From contig JBOHWL010000241.1 in assembly GCA_050736615.1 (NCBI GenBank), positions 1 through 8,221 of the forward strand: a DNA stretch of 8,221 bases, written 5' to 3'. Position numbers and translations under genes: made by a program. The notes beneath the pieces were generated by a model. That model was not told the origin of the DNA, ran no database searches, and worked only from the letters and a program-made list of their open reading frames with translations. The DNA comes from JBOHWJ01 sp050736615. Its GTDB lineage: Bacteria > Desulfobacterota > Binatia > Binatales > Binataceae. Of this stretch, positions 5,970 through 8,221 are shown piece after piece; the first letter of the stretch is position 1, and every line of letters begins with the position of its first letter.

Positions 5970-7709
5970 TCAACGGTGCGCGGGGATGACCGGGAGGGTC
6001 AGATATGAGGCGAAGCCCCGCTGATGCATCACGGTCTGCAGCGCCGGACGCGTTTCGGCGTCGCTGAACATTTCATGCCCGGTGTTGGGATTGCGATCAA
6101 AGCGCGGGAAGTTGCTCGAACTGACCTCGAGCCGGATGCGATGCCCCGCCTTGAAGAGATTCGCGGTTGACCACATGTCAATGGTGAATTCGTAGACCTT
6201 GCCGGGCGTCAGCAGTTTCGGCTCACCGCGTGACTCGCGCACGCGCGCGCGGATAATCCCATCGGTCAGATTGCGCGCGAAACCGCATTCACTCACATCG
6301 ACCAGCTTGGCGGTGAAATCCGTGTCGGGCGCCGACGACGAAGCATAAAGCGTCAGCGTGATCGGGCCGGTAATTTCAACATCCTCTTGCTGGGGTTCGG
6401 TTGAATAGACCAGCACGTCGCTCCGATGCTCGACCATCGCCTGATCGAAGGCGCCGCTCGGCACCGCGTTGGCATAGCAGCACAGGCCGCCGCCGTTAGT
6501 CGGCACCGGATTTAGCGGATTGTAGAGGAAACTGTCCGGCTGTTCATCGCCAGGCGTGTCGATTGCCAGTGCGCCGTCGCCATACGCGCTATTGGCTTTG
6601 CCGCGGCTATGGAGATAAAAGCGCCGCCATTCGGTGCCGGCCAGCGGCCATTCCTTTTCCTCCCGCCATTGATTGTGCCCCATCACATACAGACGCACCG
6701 GCGCGTCGTTGGAGACGGCGCTTGATTTACCCTTGAGCCAGTAATCGAACCAGTCGAGCTGCTGGCCGTCGATATCGACCGAGATCGGGCTTGAGCGAAA
6801 GCCCATATCGACCTGGCCGACCAGGCTATTCAACGGCACCGCGTGATTCCACGGCCCCAGCACCAGCCGCGGCGAGCGCGCGTCCGCGCTTTTCCCATGC
6901 GCCTTCATACCCAGGTAGTTGCGAATCGTGCCGCCCTGAAAAATATCGTACCAGCCGCCGATATTGAGCGCCGGAACGGTGATTTGAGCGTGATATTCTT
7001 CGATACACAGCTTGCGCCAGTAATCGTCATAGTAAGGATGGTCGAGCCAGTCGAAGAAATAGGGCGCGCCCTGCCGGAACATCGGGAATTCACGCAGCGG
7101 CATGAATTCGACGCGCTCACGCATCTGGTCGATCGAGTTCATCACCACGCCCAATTCCTCGTTGACCGCTGGATTGTTCTCACGCTCGCGCATCAGGCGC
7201 GCCAGGCCCAACGAGGTCATCAACCAGCTCACGTTGAAGAACAGCGAAAAGGCGCCGCCCTGGTAAGTCCAGCCGTCGTGATAGTCGCTCGCGGTTATCG
7301 ACGGCGCGATAGCCTTGAGGCTGGGGGGATTTTGCGTCGCCGCAAGCCATTGCGTCGCGCCCATGTAGGAAGCGCCGAACATCCCGGCCTTCCCGTCCGC
7401 CCATGGCTGGCGCGCGAGCCATTCGATTGTGTCATAGCCGTCGCGTGCTTCGTCGGTAAAACAGGTGAAGGTGCCGTCGGAAGCGAAACGGCCGCGGCAG
7501 TCGACGAACACGACATTGTAGGCGCGCTGAGCGGCGCGAATTGCGTCGAGGGTCAGCATCGAAATCAGCGGGAACTTTTTATCATACGGCGTACGGTTGA
7601 TCAGCACCGGCAGTTTGTCGCTACTGTCGGGACGATAGAGGTCGCCCTTGAGGATGCACCCGTCGCGCATGGGGATTTCGAGATTTTTTTCGATTACGAT
7701 TCTGGCCAT
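5970..7709 (-). CDS. CocE/NonD family hydrolase (X-Pro dipeptidyl-peptidase S15-like)
   Basis: This is a serine hydrolase of 579 residues, a normal length for the cocaine-esterase/glutaryl-7-ACA acylase group. The alpha/beta-hydrolase core begins with IPMRDGCILKGDLYRP (residues 12-27) and RTPYDK (Tyr42, an oxyanion-hole candidate). VFVDCRGRFASDGTF follows at ~68-81, then the nucleophile Ser114 in GASYMG. An inserted helical cap region occupies ~140-240. Asp255 (GGWYDIF) and His289 (GPWNH) complete the triad. The C-terminal jelly-roll domain (~300-579) contains VEITGPITLTLYASSSAPDT and GHRIRLEVSSSNFPRFDRN. No signal peptide is visible. The ATG at 7709 has GGAG eight bases upstream. It is likely to cleave an ester or amide bond in a small or acylated substrate; the specificity cannot be read. 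It stands alone on its strand in this window. Confidence 0.94.
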   Translation of the reverse strand: MARIVIEKNLEIPMRDGCILKGDLYRPDSSDKLPVLINRTPYDKKFPLISMLTLDAIRAAQRAYNVVFVDCRGRFASDGTFTCFTDEARDGYDTIEWLARQPWADGKAGMFGASYMGATQWLAATQNPPSLKAIAPSITASDYHDGWTYQGGAFSLFFNVSWLMTSLGLARLMRERENNPAVNEELGVVMNSIDQMRERVEFMPLREFPMFRQGAPYFFDWLDHPYYDDYWRKLCIEEYHAQITVPALNIGGWYDIFQGGTIRNYLGMKAHGKSADARSPRLVLGPWNHAVPLNSLVGQVDMGFRSSPISVDIDGQQLDWFDYWLKGKSSAVSNDAPVRLYVMGHNQWREEKEWPLAGTEWRRFYLHSRGKANSAYGDGALAIDTPGDEQPDSFLYNPLNPVPTNGGGLCCYANAVPSGAFDQAMVEHRSDVLVYSTEPQQEDVEITGPITLTLYASSSAPDTDFTAKLVDVSECGFARNLTDGIIRARVRESRGEPKLLTPGKVYEFTIDMWSTANLFKAGHRIRLEVSSSNFPRFDRNPNTGHEMFSDAETRPALQTVMHQRGFASYLTLPVIPAHR

Positions 7710-7837
7710 CGCTGAGACTCCATTCGGTTTGTCCTATCGCGCTTGTAGCCCGCACGCGTTGTAAATCGCAAGAGTCACCGGCTCGGGATGACCAACAGAA
7801 ATGCTCCGCGAGTATTACTGTGGCTTTCCGGACTGGA

Positions 7838-8118
7838 CGCTAACGAACCTCCGTTTACACTGTCTCTGTCATTTCGAGGTGCAGGCTGCCGTAGCGAGGA
7901 ATCCCGGTCAAAGCCCTTAGAAAAAGAACAAAGAATCTGGGATTCCTCGCTTTCATCCGCAACTCGCAGACTCTTTGTCCTGGACGCGACTCGCAGACTC
8001 GTTATTCCTAAACGAAGCTCGCGGACTCGCTTGCTCGCTCCGCCTTTGGCTTCGCTAATGCGCTCGGCTCCGCTAGCGGCGCTTGCAATGACCGATCGGA
8101 CTTGTGCGGAGGTTCCCT
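7838..8118. repeat. Nested palindromic repeat element, copy 2 (expanded)
   Basis: The order of parts matches copy 1: CGCTAA at 7838-7843, GAACCTCCG at 7845-7853, TGTCATTTCGAG at 7867-7878, AGCGAGGAATCCC at 7893-7905, then its perfect complement at 7939-7951. The right side has GCAATGAC at 8085-8092 and a 20-base terminus at 8099-8118 that matches copy 1's 1920-1939 at 18 of 20 positions. GAACCTCCG pairs perfectly with CGGAGGTTC at 8107-8115. About 130 bases between 7952 and 8084 are extra relative to copy 1 and contain the ACTCGC-type short repeats and the palindrome CCGCTAGCGG (8070-8079). Confidence 0.75.
7962..8030. repeat. Short direct repeats ACTCGCAGACTC / GCTCGCGGACTCGC
   Basis: ACTCGCAGACTC occurs exactly at 7962-7973 and 7989-8000, and the variant GCTCGCGGACTCGC at 8017-8030, so starts are spaced roughly 27-28 bases. 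The last form is identical to 5771-5784. They lie inside the extra segment of element copy 2. Confidence 0.65.
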
Positions 8119-8138
8119 GGCATAGCGGAGACGAAGAG

Positions 8139-8180
8139 AGCAAACGAGTCCTGACTTGGCCGACGGCTTGCTGACTCGCC
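8139..8180. repeat. Dispersed repeat family 2, copy 2 (near window edge)
   Basis: This matches 5741-5785, with 32 of 34 bases identical over 8147-8180. Weaker similarity may continue to AGAAAATAATCG near 8204-8215, where AGAATAATCG is found at about 5861-5870 in the first copy. The unit may therefore be longer and cut by the window end. Confidence 0.7.
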
Positions 8181-8221
8181 CGCTCCCAGGGAGCTGCGTT
8201 GAAGAAAATAATCGGGGCGGG

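Larger units (their letters stand above)
7710..8221. other. Gene-free repeat-rich interval upstream of the hydrolase
   Basis: No gene is supported; the long open frames on both strands (7775-8143 and 7788-8174) are repeat DNA read as protein. Nearest the hydrolase start lie its ribosome-binding site and a weak promoter candidate on the minus strand (TTGCGA, 18 bases, TACAAG, roughly 7742-7771). A stray CTCGGGATGAC arm follows at 7782-7792, then element copy 2 (7838-8118) and repeat family 2 (8139-8180). The segment runs off the window edge. Confidence 0.7.

Noticed and set aside
5970..6003. Possible repeat-derived end of the hydrolase (PVIPAHR)
   Set aside because: GTCATCCCCGCG resembles a common repeat, but a C-terminal 'LxLPVIP' is normal for this hydrolase family, so it is likely native.
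6843..7715. 290-residue plus-strand frame opposite the CocE-type hydrolase
   Set aside because: Shadow frame of a well-supported gene; His/Arg/Val-rich composition typical of antisense GC-rich codons.
7962..8030. CRISPR-like array
   Set aside because: Only three units of 12-14 bases that vary, with spacers of about 15 bases; too short and degenerate, and no cas genes are nearby.
7775..8174. Open frames on both strands over 120 residues each
   Set aside because: Both are translations of palindromic repeat DNA (for example RSEESR), without homology-like domain structure or a ribosome-binding site.

Overview
The window is GC-rich, densely coding bacterial chromosome DNA carrying eight protein genes, most of them small-molecule catabolic or detoxifying enzymes. 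The mix of a two-subunit aromatic-ring dioxygenase, a short-chain dehydrogenase, an ACMSD-type amidohydrolase, an archaeal-type glucose dehydrogenase and a CocE-type hydrolase suggests a metabolically versatile soil or sediment bacterium. The intergenic TGTCATTYYGAG...GCGAGGAATCCC repeats are a type I associate with genomes of poorly cultured soil lineages. Candidatus Binatia, Acidobacteriota or similar are possible, but no marker gene is present and the taxonomy is a guess.

Layout. Positions 2-358 (+) hold the C-terminal end of a Rieske dioxygenase alpha subunit, cut by the window edge. Its beta subunit follows at 382-876, then a classical SDR dehydrogenase at 980-1729; the three probably form one catabolic operon. 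Positions 1730-2068 hold no gene but contain a compact palindromic element and a related half-copy. An unusual Fpg/Nei-family DNA glycosylase lies at 2069-2971 (-), divergent from an ACMSD-like amidohydrolase at 3077-4051 (+) with a shared 105-bp upstream region. A 253-bp spacer leads to an 85-residue small protein (4305-4562), which is tightly coupled to a glucose dehydrogenase-like MDR enzyme (4578-5618). Positions 5619-5969 are a second repeat-containing gene-free stretch. A CocE/NonD hydrolase is on the minus strand (5970-7709), with a likely intrinsic terminator just beyond its stop. Positions 7710-8221 are a third gene-free stretch, holding a larger copy of the palindromic element plus further short repeats.

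How the genes relate. The dioxygenase would form a cis-dihydrodiol (or hydroxylate an aromatic acid) and the NAD-type SDR next to it could rearomatise that product. The amidohydrolase could decarboxylate or hydrolyse a ring-derived acid, but it is not in the same transcription unit. The remaining genes are not obviously one pathway. I see no clear new defence system or other multi-gene system. The least explained features are the nested-palindrome repeats, which look like non-autonomous mobile elements, and the glycosylase with altered lesion-loop and zinc-finger motifs.
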